A DNA stretch of 64,000 bases. Source: Mesorhizobium loti (lineage in GTDB: Bacteria > Pseudomonadota > Alphaproteobacteria > Rhizobiales > Rhizobiaceae). A program made the position numbers and the translations under genes. The stretch covers positions 1,178,001 to 1,242,000 of the forward strand of contig AP017605.1 in NCBI GenBank assembly GCA_002356515.1, written 5' to 3'. Below are positions 45,995 through 55,218 of the stretch, piece after piece. Within the stretch, counting starts at the first letter, position 1. Each line of letters opens with the position of its first letter. The notes under the pieces are model-generated. The model saw nothing but the letters and a program-made list of their open reading frames with translations. It ran no database searches and was not told where the DNA came from.

Positions 45995-47509
45995 TCAATC
46001 CATCCGGATCGTCACGAAGCGCAACTCGCCGGTCTTCGACGCCAGCATCAGGAGCGCGTTCTTGCGGCCCTGCTCCTTCAGCGCGCCGATCCGGTCCATG
46101 ACGTCCTTGGGCGTGGCGACCGATTCCTGCGCGATCTCGGTGATCACCTCGCCGGGCTGGATGCCGCGCTCGGCGGCGGCCGAATCCTTGGCGACATCGG
46201 TGATGACGACGCCGGAAACATCGGCGGCGATGCTGAACTTCTTGCGCGTCTCGTCATTGAGTTCACCGACGGTCATGCCCAGCACAGAGGCGGTCGAAAC
46301 GGCCGGAGCCTTGTCGCCCTTGTCCTGGTCGGTGTTGCCGTTCTCGCCACTGGCGAGCTTTTCGCCATCCTCGAGCCGGCCCAGCGTCACCTTCACCGTC
46401 TGCTCGACACCCTTGCGCACGATCAGCACGTCGACGGCCTTGCCGACCGGGCTTTCGGCGACGACGCGCGGCAGATCGCGCATCTCATGGATGTCCTTGC
46501 CGTCGAACTTGATGATGACGTCGCCTGCCTGGATGGTGCCGTTGTCGACCGGTCCGCCCTTGATGACGCCGGCGACCAGAGCGCCCTTGGCTGTCGCCAT
46601 GCCGAGGCTCTCGGCGATGTCGTCCGTGACCGGCTGGATGCGCACGCCGAGCCAGCCGCGCCGGGTCTCGCCAAACTGGCGCAACTGGTCGACGACGCCC
46701 GAGGCGAGCTGCGACGGGATGGAGAAGCCGATGCCGATCGAGCCGCCGGACGGCGAAATGATCGCCGTGTTGATGCCGATGACCTCGCCAGCGCTGTTGA
46801 ACAGCGGTCCGCCCGAATTGCCGCGATTGATCGCCGCATCGGTCTGGATGAAATCGTCATAGGGACCGGAATTGATGTCGCGGTTGCGGGCCGAGACGAT
46901 GCCGACCGTGACCGTGCCGCCAAGGCCGAACGGATTGCCGACCGCCATCACCCAGTCGCCGACGCGCATCTTGGTGGAATCGCCGAACTTCACCGCCGTG
47001 AGCTTGTGGCCCTTCGGATCGACTTTCAGCACCGCGACATCGGTCTTGGTGTCTGTGCCGACCAGCGTCGCCTTCAGCGTCACGCCATCGGAGAAATTGA
47101 CTTCGATGTCGTCGGCGTCCGCAATCACGTGGTTGTTGGTGACGACGATGCCTTGCTCGGCGTCGATGACGAAGCCGGATCCCAACGACTGCACCTTCTG
47201 CGCGCCATTGTCCTTGTCGCCGCCGCGGTTCTTGAAGAAATCATCGAAGAAGTCCTGGAAGGGCGAGCCTTCGGGAAGCTGCGGCATCGGCACCGCACCC
47301 GGCCCTTCCGTGCCCTTGACCGTCTGCGAGGTCGAGATGTTGACCACCGCGCCGAGCACGCCTTGCGCGAGGTCGGCCACCGAAGCAGGTCCGTCTGCCG
47401 CGAAGGTCGGCATCACGAAGGACGGGACGGCGACAGTACCGACAAGAAGCGCTGCCGTGCCGGCGATGAAGGTCCGCCGTGCCGCGCGCAAAAGGAATGT
47501 GGATGTCAT
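45995..47509 (-). CDS. degP: Do-family periplasmic serine protease (DegP)
   Basis: This 504-residue DegP/HtrA protease and chaperone acts in periplasmic protein quality control. A signal peptide of about 37 residues precedes the trypsin-like domain with the catalytic triad His127 (NNHVI), Asp157 (TDVAVL) and Ser232 (GNSGGP). Two PDZ domains follow (about 285-370 and 410-490), separated by a charged linker with EKLASGENGNTD. The ATG at 47509 begins MTSTFLLRAARR, a good signal-peptide start; GGGAGG lies 10 bp upstream. It is the last gene of the unit starting upstream with folA and hflK-hflC. Confidence 0.95.
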   Translation of the reverse strand: MTSTFLLRAARRTFIAGTAALLVGTVAVPSFVMPTFAADGPASVADLAQGVLGAVVNISTSQTVKGTEGPGAVPMPQLPEGSPFQDFFDDFFKNRGGDKDNGAQKVQSLGSGFVIDAEQGIVVTNNHVIADADDIEVNFSDGVTLKATLVGTDTKTDVAVLKVDPKGHKLTAVKFGDSTKMRVGDWVMAVGNPFGLGGTVTVGIVSARNRDINSGPYDDFIQTDAAINRGNSGGPLFNSAGEVIGINTAIISPSGGSIGIGFSIPSQLASGVVDQLRQFGETRRGWLGVRIQPVTDDIAESLGMATAKGALVAGVIKGGPVDNGTIQAGDVIIKFDGKDIHEMRDLPRVVAESPVGKAVDVLIVRKGVEQTVKVTLGRLEDGEKLASGENGNTDQDKGDKAPAVSTASVLGMTVGELNDETRKKFSIAADVSGVVITDVAKDSAAAERGIQPGEVITEIAQESVATPKDVMDRIGALKEQGRKNALLMLASKTGELRFVTIRMD

Positions 47510-47659
47510 CGAGAAGCCTCCCGGTCTTTCTGAAAGAGAAAGCGCAACGGTGAAAACACCGTGTTGCGCCATGTTGGCAAAAAATACGGCACGTTTGCGG
47601 CTACGACTACCGGCAGAGGATAAATCCTCCGTTATGCCGCAGACGAAAACCTGACGTTC

Positions 47660-47848
47660 TCATCCGCCCCGCACCAGCCAGACGATGCCGACACCGATGG
47701 CGATCGCGACCAGCCCGGCGATCCGCAATGCATTCTCCGGCATCGACAGCACCTCGCCCGCGAGCTTCCGCGCCAAGCTGGGAAAACCGCCATAGACCAG
47801 GCCCTCTATGACAAGGACCAGGCCTATCGCCGCGAAAAAGTCCTGCAC
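47660..47848 (-). CDS. DUF2065 small membrane protein (YjeT-like)
   Basis: This 62-residue protein has two membrane helices (about 5-22 and 40-58) with the family pattern LVLVIEGLVYGGFPSL and LRIAGLVAIAIGV. It follows hflC by 3 bp, the usual place of DUF2065 genes. Its role is unknown, but the linkage to hflKC across Proteobacteria suggests an accessory function in FtsH-related membrane proteolysis or septation. Confidence 0.88.
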   Translation of the reverse strand: MQDFFAAIGLVLVIEGLVYGGFPSLARKLAGEVLSMPENALRIAGLVAIAIGVGIVWLVRGG

Positions 47849-47851
47849 CGG

Positions 47852-48823
47852 CTATTGCTGGCCGGTGCTGGGTTGCGTCGTCGGCGCGGCAGGTGCCGTC
47901 GCCGGTGCAGCCGGAGCTGCTGGCGGCTTCGCCGGCCCTTCCTTACCGTCGGGGTCGCGGAAGTAGCGGAAGAACTCCGAATTCGGCGACAGCACCATGG
48001 TCGTTCCGGTGTTGTCCAGCGCCGTGCCATAGGCGTTCATCGACCGGTAGAAATCGAAGAAGGCCGGATCACGCTTGTAGGCGTCCGCGAAGGTGGCACT
48101 GCGCTGGGCTTCGCCCTCACCACGCAGAATTTCGGATTCCTTCTGCGCTTCGGCAACGATCTCGACCACTTCGCGGTCGGCGCGTGCCGTGATGCGCTGT
48201 GCCGCTTCATTGCCGCGTGCCCGGAGCCGAGCGGCCTCGGCCAGGCGTTCGGCCTTCATGCGGTCGTAGGTCTGCTGTGAAACCTCGGCCGTGAGGTCGG
48301 TGCGGCGGATGCGGACATCCTCGATCTGCAGGCCGAGCGAGGTGGCATCGGGCCGCAGCTGATCGCGCACTTCGCGCATCATCACGGCACGCTCTTCCGA
48401 GAGCGCCGCCTCGAAGTCGCGCAGACCGTAGACGCGGCGCAAGGCAGCGTCGAGACGGGTCCTCAGCCGCGCTTCGGCCAGTTCGATCTGGCCGGACACC
48501 GCGGCACGGAACACGCGCGGATCCGAGATGCGATAGGCGATGAAGGCATCGACCTCATAGAACTTGCCGCCCGACACCTGGACGCGGATGTTGTCGAGGT
48601 CGAAGCGCAGCACCCTGTTCTCGATCAGTTGCACCGTATCAGCGTCGAAGAACGAGAACGGCGCCTTGAAATAGATGCCGGGCTCGCTCTTGACGTCGAC
48701 GATCTCGCCGAACCTGAGCACGATCGCCTGCTGCTTCGCATTGACCACGAAGACAGAGGAATAGATGAGGAACAGGATGACCGCCGCGATGACGACGAAG
48801 ATGGGAAGACGGTTGGCCATCAC
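47852..48823 (-). CDS. hflC: Protease modulator HflC
   Basis: HflC forms with HflK a membrane complex of the SPFH/prohibitin family that encloses and regulates FtsH. The 323-residue protein has a single N-terminal membrane helix (about 7-27) and an SPFH domain, with the pattern QAIVLRFGEIVDVKSEPGIYFKAPF at its start. The C-terminal 40 residues are alanine- and proline-rich and low in complexity. Its ATG overlaps the hflK stop by 4 bp. Confidence 0.95.
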   Translation of the reverse strand: MMANRLPIFVVIAAVILFLIYSSVFVVNAKQQAIVLRFGEIVDVKSEPGIYFKAPFSFFDADTVQLIENRVLRFDLDNIRVQVSGGKFYEVDAFIAYRISDPRVFRAAVSGQIELAEARLRTRLDAALRRVYGLRDFEAALSEERAVMMREVRDQLRPDATSLGLQIEDVRIRRTDLTAEVSQQTYDRMKAERLAEAARLRARGNEAAQRITARADREVVEIVAEAQKESEILRGEGEAQRSATFADAYKRDPAFFDFYRSMNAYGTALDNTGTTMVLSPNSEFFRYFRDPDGKEGPAKPPAAPAAPATAPAAPTTQPSTGQQ

Positions 48824-49935
48824 TGGGTACCTCCCGTGTTCGCCGCAGGCGCAGCCGGAGCCGGCACTTTCGGCTGCAATGCCGGCAGCGGCAGATAGGG
48901 CACGACGCCTTGTCCGTTGCCCTGCTCGACGATGACCTTGCTCGAGTCCTTCAGAACCTTCTCCATGGTTTCCAGATAGAGGCGCTTGCGGGTCACATCC
49001 GGCGCCTTGGCGTATTCGTCGTAGACCGAGATGAAGCGCTGCGCTTCGCCTTCTGCCTCCTGAACGACACGGTTCTTGTAAGCAGCCGCGTCCTCGCGGA
49101 TCTGCGCCGCAGCGCCCCGTGCCCCGCCGAGCTTCTGGTTGGAATACTGGTTGGCCTGCTCGACGAATTTGTCTTCGTCCTGCTCGGCGCGCTGCACCTC
49201 GTCGAAGGCATCGGCCACTTCGCGCGGCGGGGCCGCGTCTTCGATCGAGATGGCATTGACCTGCAGGCCGGCCTTGTAGCCGTCGAGCGTGGTCTGGATG
49301 ATTTCACGCACGGAGGCCGCGATACCCTGACGGTCGTCGCGGAAGATGTCCTGTGCCGGTCTCCGACCGACAGCTTCACGCATGGCGCTTTCGGCCACCT
49401 GGGTCAGCATACCGTCGGGATCGGACACGTCGAACAGATAGGCTCTCGGATCCGAGACCTGATAGGCCACCGAAAACTGGACATTGACGATGTTCTGGTC
49501 GCCAGAGAGCATCAGGCCGTTGCCGCTGGTGTTGCCACCGCCGATGCTGACGAGCTGCTCGGAGATCTTGGCCGTTTCGACGGTTTCGAGTGGCCACCAA
49601 TGGAAATGCAGGCCAGGCTGGGAGAGTTCGGGCTTCGGCTTGCCGAAGCGCAATTCGACGGCGACCTCGTCCGGCTGCACGGTATAGACCGCCTGGAATG
49701 CCCAGAGAACGACCAGCACCGCGGCGACCAGTCCGAACACGGCCGGGCTGGCGCCGCCGCCACCGGGCAGCGCGCGCCGCAGCCGGTCCTGGCCGCGGCG
49801 GATGATGTCTTCGAGATCGGGAGGCGAGCCCTGCGGGCCGCTCGGTCCCTTCGGACCCTGCCCCCAGGGTCCCTGATTGCCGCCGCCGCCGCCCCATGGG
49901 CCGCCGCCACCGCCGCTCTTGTCGTTCCAGGGCAT
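48820..49935 (-). CDS. hflK: Protease modulator HflK
   Basis: HflK is the partner of HflC. The 371-residue protein has a glycine- and proline-rich cytoplasmic N-terminus (about 5-45), one membrane helix (about 65-85), an SPFH domain (about 90-250) with VQPDEVAVELRFGK, and a long coiled-coil. The C-terminus is proline- and alanine-rich like that of HflC. It is preceded by folA at a distance of 169 bp on the same strand; the gap holds two copies of GTCTTTCAAT and could carry a promoter. Confidence 0.95.
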   Translation of the reverse strand: MPWNDKSGGGGGPWGGGGGNQGPWGQGPKGPSGPQGSPPDLEDIIRRGQDRLRRALPGGGGASPAVFGLVAAVLVVLWAFQAVYTVQPDEVAVELRFGKPKPELSQPGLHFHWWPLETVETAKISEQLVSIGGGNTSGNGLMLSGDQNIVNVQFSVAYQVSDPRAYLFDVSDPDGMLTQVAESAMREAVGRRPAQDIFRDDRQGIAASVREIIQTTLDGYKAGLQVNAISIEDAAPPREVADAFDEVQRAEQDEDKFVEQANQYSNQKLGGARGAAAQIREDAAAYKNRVVQEAEGEAQRFISVYDEYAKAPDVTRKRLYLETMEKVLKDSSKVIVEQGNGQGVVPYLPLPALQPKVPAPAAPAANTGGTQ

Positions 49936-50104
49936 GAATGTCCTTTCGCTTGGAATTCCCTCAAGCGCCGGTGTTACGGCGCAAAATCCAGTGTTGTTCT
50001 TCTATAGGGATGTGGCAGCACGCTTTCAACGCGATGCCCCGCCGACATCATCCGTTTTGGGTCGGTAGCGACCCTTTGTCGTCTTTCAATAGCTTTTTTG
50101 TCTT

Positions 50105-50623
50105 TCAATGTATCTCGCGGCGGCGCTCGTAAACCGAATAGCGCGTAGCGTGGCTGTCCTTTTCTCCGGCCGGAACCTCCTGCGAACTGACCGCGCGCCA
50201 TGTCTGAGGGTCGATCGGCGGGAAATGCGCGTCGCCGTCGACGGCGGCCAGCACATGGGTGACGTGCAGCCGGTCGGCGAGCGGCAGCGCCTGCGCATAG
50301 ATCTCGCCACCGCCGATGACGCAGACCTCGTCGACCCCAGTCATGCAGCGTCCGCGCACCGTTGCCAACTGGATCGCCGCCTCAAGCGTATTCGCCACCT
50401 CGACGCCTCCGGCGCGCCAGACTTTGTCGCGAGTGACGACGATGTTCAGCCGGCCCGGCAACGGGCGGCCGATGCCTTCATAGGTCTTGCGGCCCATGAT
50501 GATGGGCTTGCCCATCGTGTCGGCCTTGAAACGCTTGAGGTCGGTGGAGAGCCGCCAGGGCAGTCCGCCATCCCGCCCGATCACGTTGTTCTCGGCGATG
50601 GCGACATAGATCGCGACATGCAT
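50105..50623 (-). CDS. folA: Dihydrofolate reductase
   Basis: DHFR reduces dihydrofolate with NADPH to supply tetrahydrofolate. At 172 residues it has the catalytic acid and loop in NNVIGRDGGLPWRLSTDLKRFK (N-terminal region, about 12-33), the NADPH-binding MGRKTYEGIGRPLPGR and the C-terminal IGGGEIYAQAL. Its ATG overlaps the TGA of the DUF4424 gene by one base (TGATG), so it depends on upstream translation. The thyA gene, a usual neighbour, is not in the window at this site. Confidence 0.96.
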   Translation of the reverse strand: MHVAIYVAIAENNVIGRDGGLPWRLSTDLKRFKADTMGKPIIMGRKTYEGIGRPLPGRLNIVVTRDKVWRAGGVEVANTLEAAIQLATVRGRCMTGVDEVCVIGGGEIYAQALPLADRLHVTHVLAAVDGDAHFPPIDPQTWRAVSSQEVPAGEKDSHATRYSVYERRREIH

Positions 50624-51642
50624 CAGTTCGCATCCCCGCCATTGCTGTCCGACGGTTCGAGCAGCAGGATATCAATGTCGTGCTCTGGGTAAAAATCGCT
50701 CGCGGTCATCTCGAAGGTTGTCGGCCCAACCTTTTTGACATTGTCGCCGCAGAACGAGAGAAGGGCTTTCGCGTTGCTCTTGTCGATGGTCAGCTTGAAC
50801 TTGCCGATGGTGCCCGCCGCCCAGTTGCCTCCGGTGGTCAGGATGTAGGCGATGCGGCTTTCGTTGTACTGAGGATAGCCATCCGGATTGTCCTTCGCCG
50901 CCTTGCGCACCGCGTTCTCGAACGTGTCGTCCATGCAGTAGCGGGTCTTGTATGTCGCATATTGCCCCTGGAACTGGCCGTCATAGAAGAAGCTGACCGA
51001 AGACGTGCCGCCGACGCTCGGCTTGTAGCGATGGGAAACGTGAACGTCCTTATTGGCCGGAAAGGTCGAGCGCCACCAGTAGGTCGAGCGCAATTGCCAG
51101 AACGGCGCATAGTTTGATTTCATGCCGCTGCCGTCATCGGCGGTGTCCTCGATGATGATGCCGCGGTTGACCCAGTCGTCGGCCACTGCCTTTGGCAGCT
51201 TCGCCAGCGCTGCCTTGGCGGCATCGCCGAACGGATTGAACGGCACATTCTGCGCCTTGAGGTCAGCGCTGATGTCGATGCCGAGCGCGAACACCTTCTG
51301 CTCGAGCTGCGGCCTTGCCGGTGCACCGTCGATCGTCACCTCGAAGCCGAGGAAATTGTCGCTCTGGTTTTCAGGAATCGCCGGCATCTCTTCCGGATCA
51401 CCCGAAATGTCGGGCATTGGAAAGGCGACGATCGCGCTGACGTCCTTGTCGGTGTTGTTGTGGAAGACGTAGTCGACCGTCACCTTTTCGGGCGAGATGA
51501 AGAGGTCCTCGCTTTGCATCGCGACAGCATCGCTGCGCGACAGGATCAGGCCACCGGTGCCGAGCTCGGCAACCGAATCATTGGCCAATGCGGGTGCCGC
51601 CGAAAGCGCCAGCGCTGCCGTCAGAACATATCGCAACATCAA
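50623..51642 (-). CDS. DUF4424 periplasmic protein
   Basis: This 339-residue secreted protein has a signal peptide (about 1-21, ending ALA-N) and one DUF4424 domain over the rest. Conserved-looking features include the opening NDSVAELGTGGL, the pattern FPMPDISGDPEE and a late C-pair (RYCMDDTF, LSFCGDNVKKV). Family function is not known; these proteins are common in Hyphomicrobiales and Rhodobacterales. It is translationally linked to folA by a TGATG overlap, which is unusual for a periplasmic protein with no folate role. Confidence 0.88.
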   Translation of the reverse strand: MMLRYVLTAALALSAAPALANDSVAELGTGGLILSRSDAVAMQSEDLFISPEKVTVDYVFHNNTDKDVSAIVAFPMPDISGDPEEMPAIPENQSDNFLGFEVTIDGAPARPQLEQKVFALGIDISADLKAQNVPFNPFGDAAKAALAKLPKAVADDWVNRGIIIEDTADDGSGMKSNYAPFWQLRSTYWWRSTFPANKDVHVSHRYKPSVGGTSSVSFFYDGQFQGQYATYKTRYCMDDTFENAVRKAAKDNPDGYPQYNESRIAYILTTGGNWAAGTIGKFKLTIDKSNAKALLSFCGDNVKKVGPTTFEMTASDFYPEHDIDILLLEPSDSNGGDAN

Positions 51643-51726
51643 AGCCCCCTCGGCAAGAATGCCCTGACGACCCTAGCCGTTTCAATGTGGCGTTTCAAAG
51701 CCCTTCCGCATCCGCGGACCCGCCAA

Positions 51727-51786
51727 AGCGGTCTGGACACGCGAGCAGCGGTCTGGACACGCAAGCAGCGGTCTGGACTAACAGCT
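51727..51786 (+). repeat. Three tandem 20-bp repeats upstream of cobF
   Basis: Units of AGCGGTCTGGACACGCGAGC start at 51727, 51747 and 51767. The first two differ at one base; the third matches for its first 13 bases and then drifts. The 20-bp period is about two helical turns, so a regulator could bind each unit on the same face. They end about 25 bp before the cobF ATG. Confidence 0.75.
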
Positions 51787-51810
51787 TCCGATCGGGCAGG
51801 AGTTCGCCCC

Positions 51811-52587
51811 ATGCGCAAGCTTCTCGTCATCGGCATCGGCGCCGGCAATCCCGACCACATGACCGTGCAGGCCATATCAGGCCTGAACCGTGCCGATGTG
51901 CTGTTCATCCCAGACAAGGGCGCCAAGAAGAACGACCTTGCCGAATTGCGGCGCGAGATTTGCGACCGCTTCGTCACCAACCTCAAATCGCGCCGCGTCG
52001 AATTCGACGTGCCGGTGCGCGCCGAACCGACATCCTCCTACCGCTCGACCGTCGACGACTGGCACGAAGCCATCGCCGCTATCTATGAAGCCCTGATCCG
52101 CGACGAGCTTTCCGAGAATGGCTGCGGCGCCTTCCTGATCTGGGGCGACCCTTCGCTCTACGACAGCGCGCTGCGTATCCTCGAGCGGGTGCGCCTGAGG
52201 GACAATGTCGCCTTCGAGTTGGAGGTCATCCCCGGCATCACCGCCATCCAGGCGCTTGCCGCCAGTCACAGAATGGCACTGAACCGCATCGGCGATTCCG
52301 TGTTGATCACCACTGGCCGCCGGCTGACCGAGGAAGGCTTGCCCGCCAATGCTGGCGCGGCAGTGGTCATGCTCGATGGCAAATGCGCCTTCAACACGCT
52401 CACCGACAAGGATGTCTTCATTCAGTGGGGTGCCTATCTCGGCACGCCTGACGAGATCATTCTCTCGGGCCGCATCGGCGATGTCGGCGCCGAGATCGAA
52501 AAAGTCCGCGAAGAAGCCCGTCGGCAAAAGGGCTGGATCATGGATACCTATCTGCTGCGCAAGCCCGGCGAGCCGGACGATATCTAG
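51811..52587 (+). CDS. cobF: Precorrin-6A synthase (deacetylating)
   Basis: CobF methylates C1 of precorrin-5 and releases acetate in the aerobic cobalamin pathway, using S-adenosylmethionine. The 258-residue protein shows the tetrapyrrole methylase fold: GIGAGNPDHMTVQAISGL at the N-terminus, FLIWGDPSLYDS (the GDP-S motif near residue 111) and EVIPGITAIQAL. The ATG at 51811 has a GGGCAGGAG ribosome-binding site. It stands alone here, far from other cob genes in the window, with no cobalamin riboswitch seen upstream but three 20-bp tandem repeats there. Confidence 0.95.
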   Translation: MRKLLVIGIGAGNPDHMTVQAISGLNRADVLFIPDKGAKKNDLAELRREICDRFVTNLKSRRVEFDVPVRAEPTSSYRSTVDDWHEAIAAIYEALIRDELSENGCGAFLIWGDPSLYDSALRILERVRLRDNVAFELEVIPGITAIQALAASHRMALNRIGDSVLITTGRRLTEEGLPANAGAAVVMLDGKCAFNTLTDKDVFIQWGAYLGTPDEIILSGRIGDVGAEIEKVREEARRQKGWIMDTYLLRKPGEPDDI

Positions 52588-52909
52588 CCAGCGTCGGCGC
52601 CGCATGGGTAACAAGTCCGGCGAGACGGTTTGGTGGCTCGCAAGAGTCAGAAAAAACAGCGTATTATGCTAATTTGATAATCAAGCGCCGTCTCGCGGAA
52701 CCCACCCGTGCGGCGTATATCACATATATTGACGTTAAATTCACAGAATTGTATGATCAGTTGGCCGGTTCGAATCCCGCCGCTGTTTCCATCGGCGGCT
52801 GCAATCGGCAACGGCGGATCCCGGCGAGGATGATTTCCATGATGTTCAGCGCCACCCTTGTTCAGGACCAATTCGCAACGCTTACCGGCTCACGCTGAAC
52901 GGGATCATC
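52588..52909 (+). promoter_or_regulatory. Regulatory region of the polyol-kinase operon
   Basis: The 322-bp gap has no gene. It carries a sigma-70 type promoter with -35 TTGACG (52729-52734), a 17-bp spacer and -10 TATGAT (52752-52757). This lies in a 46-bp block (52718-52763) that matches 57096-57141 at 35 of 46 positions without gaps. A TNTCACA-like motif occurs just before the -35 box (52718-52724) and again in the spacer (52739-52745), as a 21-bp-spaced direct repeat. The predicted 5' leader of about 145 bp contains a CCGCCG/CGGCGG hairpin. Confidence 0.75.
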
Positions 52910-54445
52910 ATGTCCAGCCTGCTTGGGATCGACAACGGCCTGACGGTGACGAAGGCAGTGATCTTCGATGCAGATGGCTCGCAGCTGTCGGTGGCCAGGC
53001 GCCGCGTGCCGCAATCCATGCCGCATCCCCGCTGGGTCGAACGCGACATGCTGGGCCTCTGGCAGGCGACCGCCGAGGCGATCAGGGAAGCCATTGCTCT
53101 CAGCGGCAGGCCGGCTGACGACATCAAGGCCGTGGCGGCGACCGCGCATGGCGACGGGCTGTACCTGCTCGACAGGAACCGCCAGCCGCTCGGCCCCGGA
53201 ATATTATCGCTCGACAGCCGCGCCGGCGAAATCGTCGATGGATGGACCAAGGGTTCGGTTTTTGCCGATTCTCTCGCGCTGACCGGGCAGGTTCCGCACG
53301 CTTCGGCACCATCGGCGATACTGGCCTGGCTGAAAAAGCACGACCCGGAACGTTTCAGCCAGATCGGCCATATCGTCGGGTGCAAGGACTGGCTGCGCTT
53401 TTGCCTGACGGGCACCGTCGGCACCGATCTGACCGAGGCGAGCACCTCGTTCACCGACGTGCGCACGCAAGCCTACGCGCCCGAGGCGATGCGCATCTTT
53501 GGGCTGGAAGAACTGTTCGCGGCTTTGCCCGGAGTTGCGCATTCGGCCGACATTGTCGGCTACGCCACCGCAGAGGCGGCAGCACTGACCGGGCTTGCCG
53601 AAGGCACCCCTGTCGCTTGCGGCCTGCACGACGTCACCGCCTCGGCGCTTGGCATTGGCGGCCACGAGGATGGCGTGGTCAGCATCGTCGCCGGCACCTA
53701 CTCGATCAACGAAGTGGTCTCCGCCGAGCCGCGCACCGATCCGCGCTGGTTCTGCCGCAACGCCATCGACCACGGCCGCTGGAACAACATGTCGATCTCG
53801 CCGGCCTCGACGGCGAATTACGACTGGTTTCTCGACACGCTCTGCCGCGCCGAACAGGACGAGGCCAGGAAGACCGGCGGCTCGATCCACCAGATGCTGG
53901 CGACCGAAATCGACACCGCGCTGAAGAAGCCGTCAACCCTGCTCTTCCACCCCTATCTGTTCGGTTCGCCCTACGGCAATTCCGCCAGCGCCAGCTTCGT
54001 CGGCTTGCGCGGCTGGCATGACCGCGGCGACATGCTGAAGGCGGTGCTGGAAGGCATAGCCTTCAACCACCGCACCCATGTCGAAGCCCTGCGCGACGGC
54101 TTTGCCGTTCGCGAGGTGCGGCTGACCGGCGGCGGCTCGCGCAATCCGGCCATCGCGCAGATGTTCGCCGACGTGCTCAACGTGCCGGTGATCGTCACTG
54201 CGACCGACGAGGCGGCCGCCTACGGCGCCGCCCTTTGCGCCGGCGCGGCAATCGGCCTGTTCGCCTCGCCGCAGGACGGCGCGCGCGCCACCTGCACGGT
54301 GAGCCGCGAATACCGCCCGGACCCGGCACGCAGCGCCGTCTTCGACGAGCGTTATTCCATCTATGGCCGCGTTGCCGAACAGCTCAGGCCGAAATGGGCG
54401 GAAATCGAAAGCCTTGCAGAGCAGGAAATGGGGGGCACGGCATGA
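52910..54445 (+). CDS. FGGY-family carbohydrate kinase
   Basis: This 511-residue sugar/polyol kinase has the FGGY two-domain layout: the ATP/phosphate loop GIDNGLTVTKAVIFDADG at the start, and the C-terminal FGGY signature region LTGGGSRNPAIAQMFADVLN. It resembles erythritol kinase (EryA) and xylulose-type kinases; the exact substrate is not determined by the sequence. It is the first gene of a unit with a DeoR regulator and a GlpD-like dehydrogenase, all with ATGA overlaps. A carbohydrate ABC transporter operon with a shared promoter motif follows. An erythritol or related polyol is inferred. Confidence 0.9.
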   Translation: MSSLLGIDNGLTVTKAVIFDADGSQLSVARRRVPQSMPHPRWVERDMLGLWQATAEAIREAIALSGRPADDIKAVAATAHGDGLYLLDRNRQPLGPGILSLDSRAGEIVDGWTKGSVFADSLALTGQVPHASAPSAILAWLKKHDPERFSQIGHIVGCKDWLRFCLTGTVGTDLTEASTSFTDVRTQAYAPEAMRIFGLEELFAALPGVAHSADIVGYATAEAAALTGLAEGTPVACGLHDVTASALGIGGHEDGVVSIVAGTYSINEVVSAEPRTDPRWFCRNAIDHGRWNNMSISPASTANYDWFLDTLCRAEQDEARKTGGSIHQMLATEIDTALKKPSTLLFHPYLFGSPYGNSASASFVGLRGWHDRGDMLKAVLEGIAFNHRTHVEALRDGFAVREVRLTGGGSRNPAIAQMFADVLNVPVIVTATDEAAAYGAALCAGAAIGLFASPQDGARATCTVSREYRPDPARSAVFDERYSIYGRVAEQLRPKWAEIESLAEQEMGGTA

Positions 54446-55218
54446 TCAAGGCCGACGAACGGCGCGAAGAAATCGCCGAATACGTGATAAAACTCGGCCA
54501 GGTGCGCATCGACGATCTGGTCGAGCATTTCGGCGTATCGCGCATGACCATCCACCGCCACATCGACCAGTTGGCGCACCAAGGCGTGCTGCGCAAGCTG
54601 CATGGCGCCGTCACCGTGCAGCCATCCGGCCTCTACGAAAGCGCCTTCCGCTACCGGGTGACGGTTGGGCGGGCGGAGAAGGACGCGCTGGCCCGTGCCG
54701 CGATGGATTATGTCGAGCCGGGACAGGCGATCATCCTGGACGATTCGACCACGGCCAATGCCGTTGCGCCGCTACTGCTCGAGGTCACGCCGCTGACCGT
54801 CATCACCAACAGCGTGTCGACGGCGGCCTTGCTGACCAATGTCGACGACATCGACTTCATCTGCCTCGGCGGCCAGTACCATCGCACCTACAACGCCTAT
54901 ATCGGCATCGTCTGCGAGAATGCGATCTCGCGACTGCGCGCCAATCTCTTGATTTGCTCGGCATCGGCGATCAGTGGCACCACGGCCTTCATCCAGGATC
55001 AGCATGTGGTGCGGGTCAAGCAGGCGATGATGGCGGCGGCGATCAAGCGCATTCTTCTGGTCGACCATTCCAAGTTCGACAAGGTGGCTCTGCACGTGCT
55101 CGACGACCTGATCAGCTTCGAGGCGGTCCTGGTCACCGACGGCATCAGCGACAAGCATGCGCAAAAGCTGGAGCAGGCCGGGGTTCAGTTGCGCGTCGTC
55201 AAGACGGCGAGGCCATGA
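54442..55218 (+). CDS. DeoR-family transcriptional regulator
   Basis: This 258-residue repressor has the DeoR winged helix (EEIAEYVIKLGQVRIDDLVEHFGVS about 8-32, then MTIHRHIDQLAHQGVLRKLHGA) and a C-terminal sugar-phosphate-binding ISOCOT domain with DDSTTANAVAPLL and GTTAFIQDQ. It is cotranslated with the kinase (ATGA) and with the dehydrogenase (ATGA). The two promoters of the locus share a 46-bp sequence, so this protein is the natural candidate to bind it and to respond to the phosphorylated product of the kinase. Confidence 0.93.
   Translation: MIKADERREEIAEYVIKLGQVRIDDLVEHFGVSRMTIHRHIDQLAHQGVLRKLHGAVTVQPSGLYESAFRYRVTVGRAEKDALARAAMDYVEPGQAIILDDSTTANAVAPLLLEVTPLTVITNSVSTAALLTNVDDIDFICLGGQYHRTYNAYIGIVCENAISRLRANLLICSASAISGTTAFIQDQHVVRVKQAMMAAAIKRILLVDHSKFDKVALHVLDDLISFEAVLVTDGISDKHAQKLEQAGVQLRVVKTARP

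Noticed and set aside
49936..50104. Repeated word GTCTTTCAAT (two copies) between folA and hflK.
   Set aside because: Only 10 bp and no larger structure; too short to call a regulatory repeat.
52764..52791. Sequence resembling a tRNA T-arm and CCA end (GGTTCGAATCCCGCC... CCA).
   Set aside because: The T-stem has a mismatch, no D-arm or anticodon arm lies at the right distance, and the only matching acceptor strand is about 135 bp upstream. It falls in a promoter leader.
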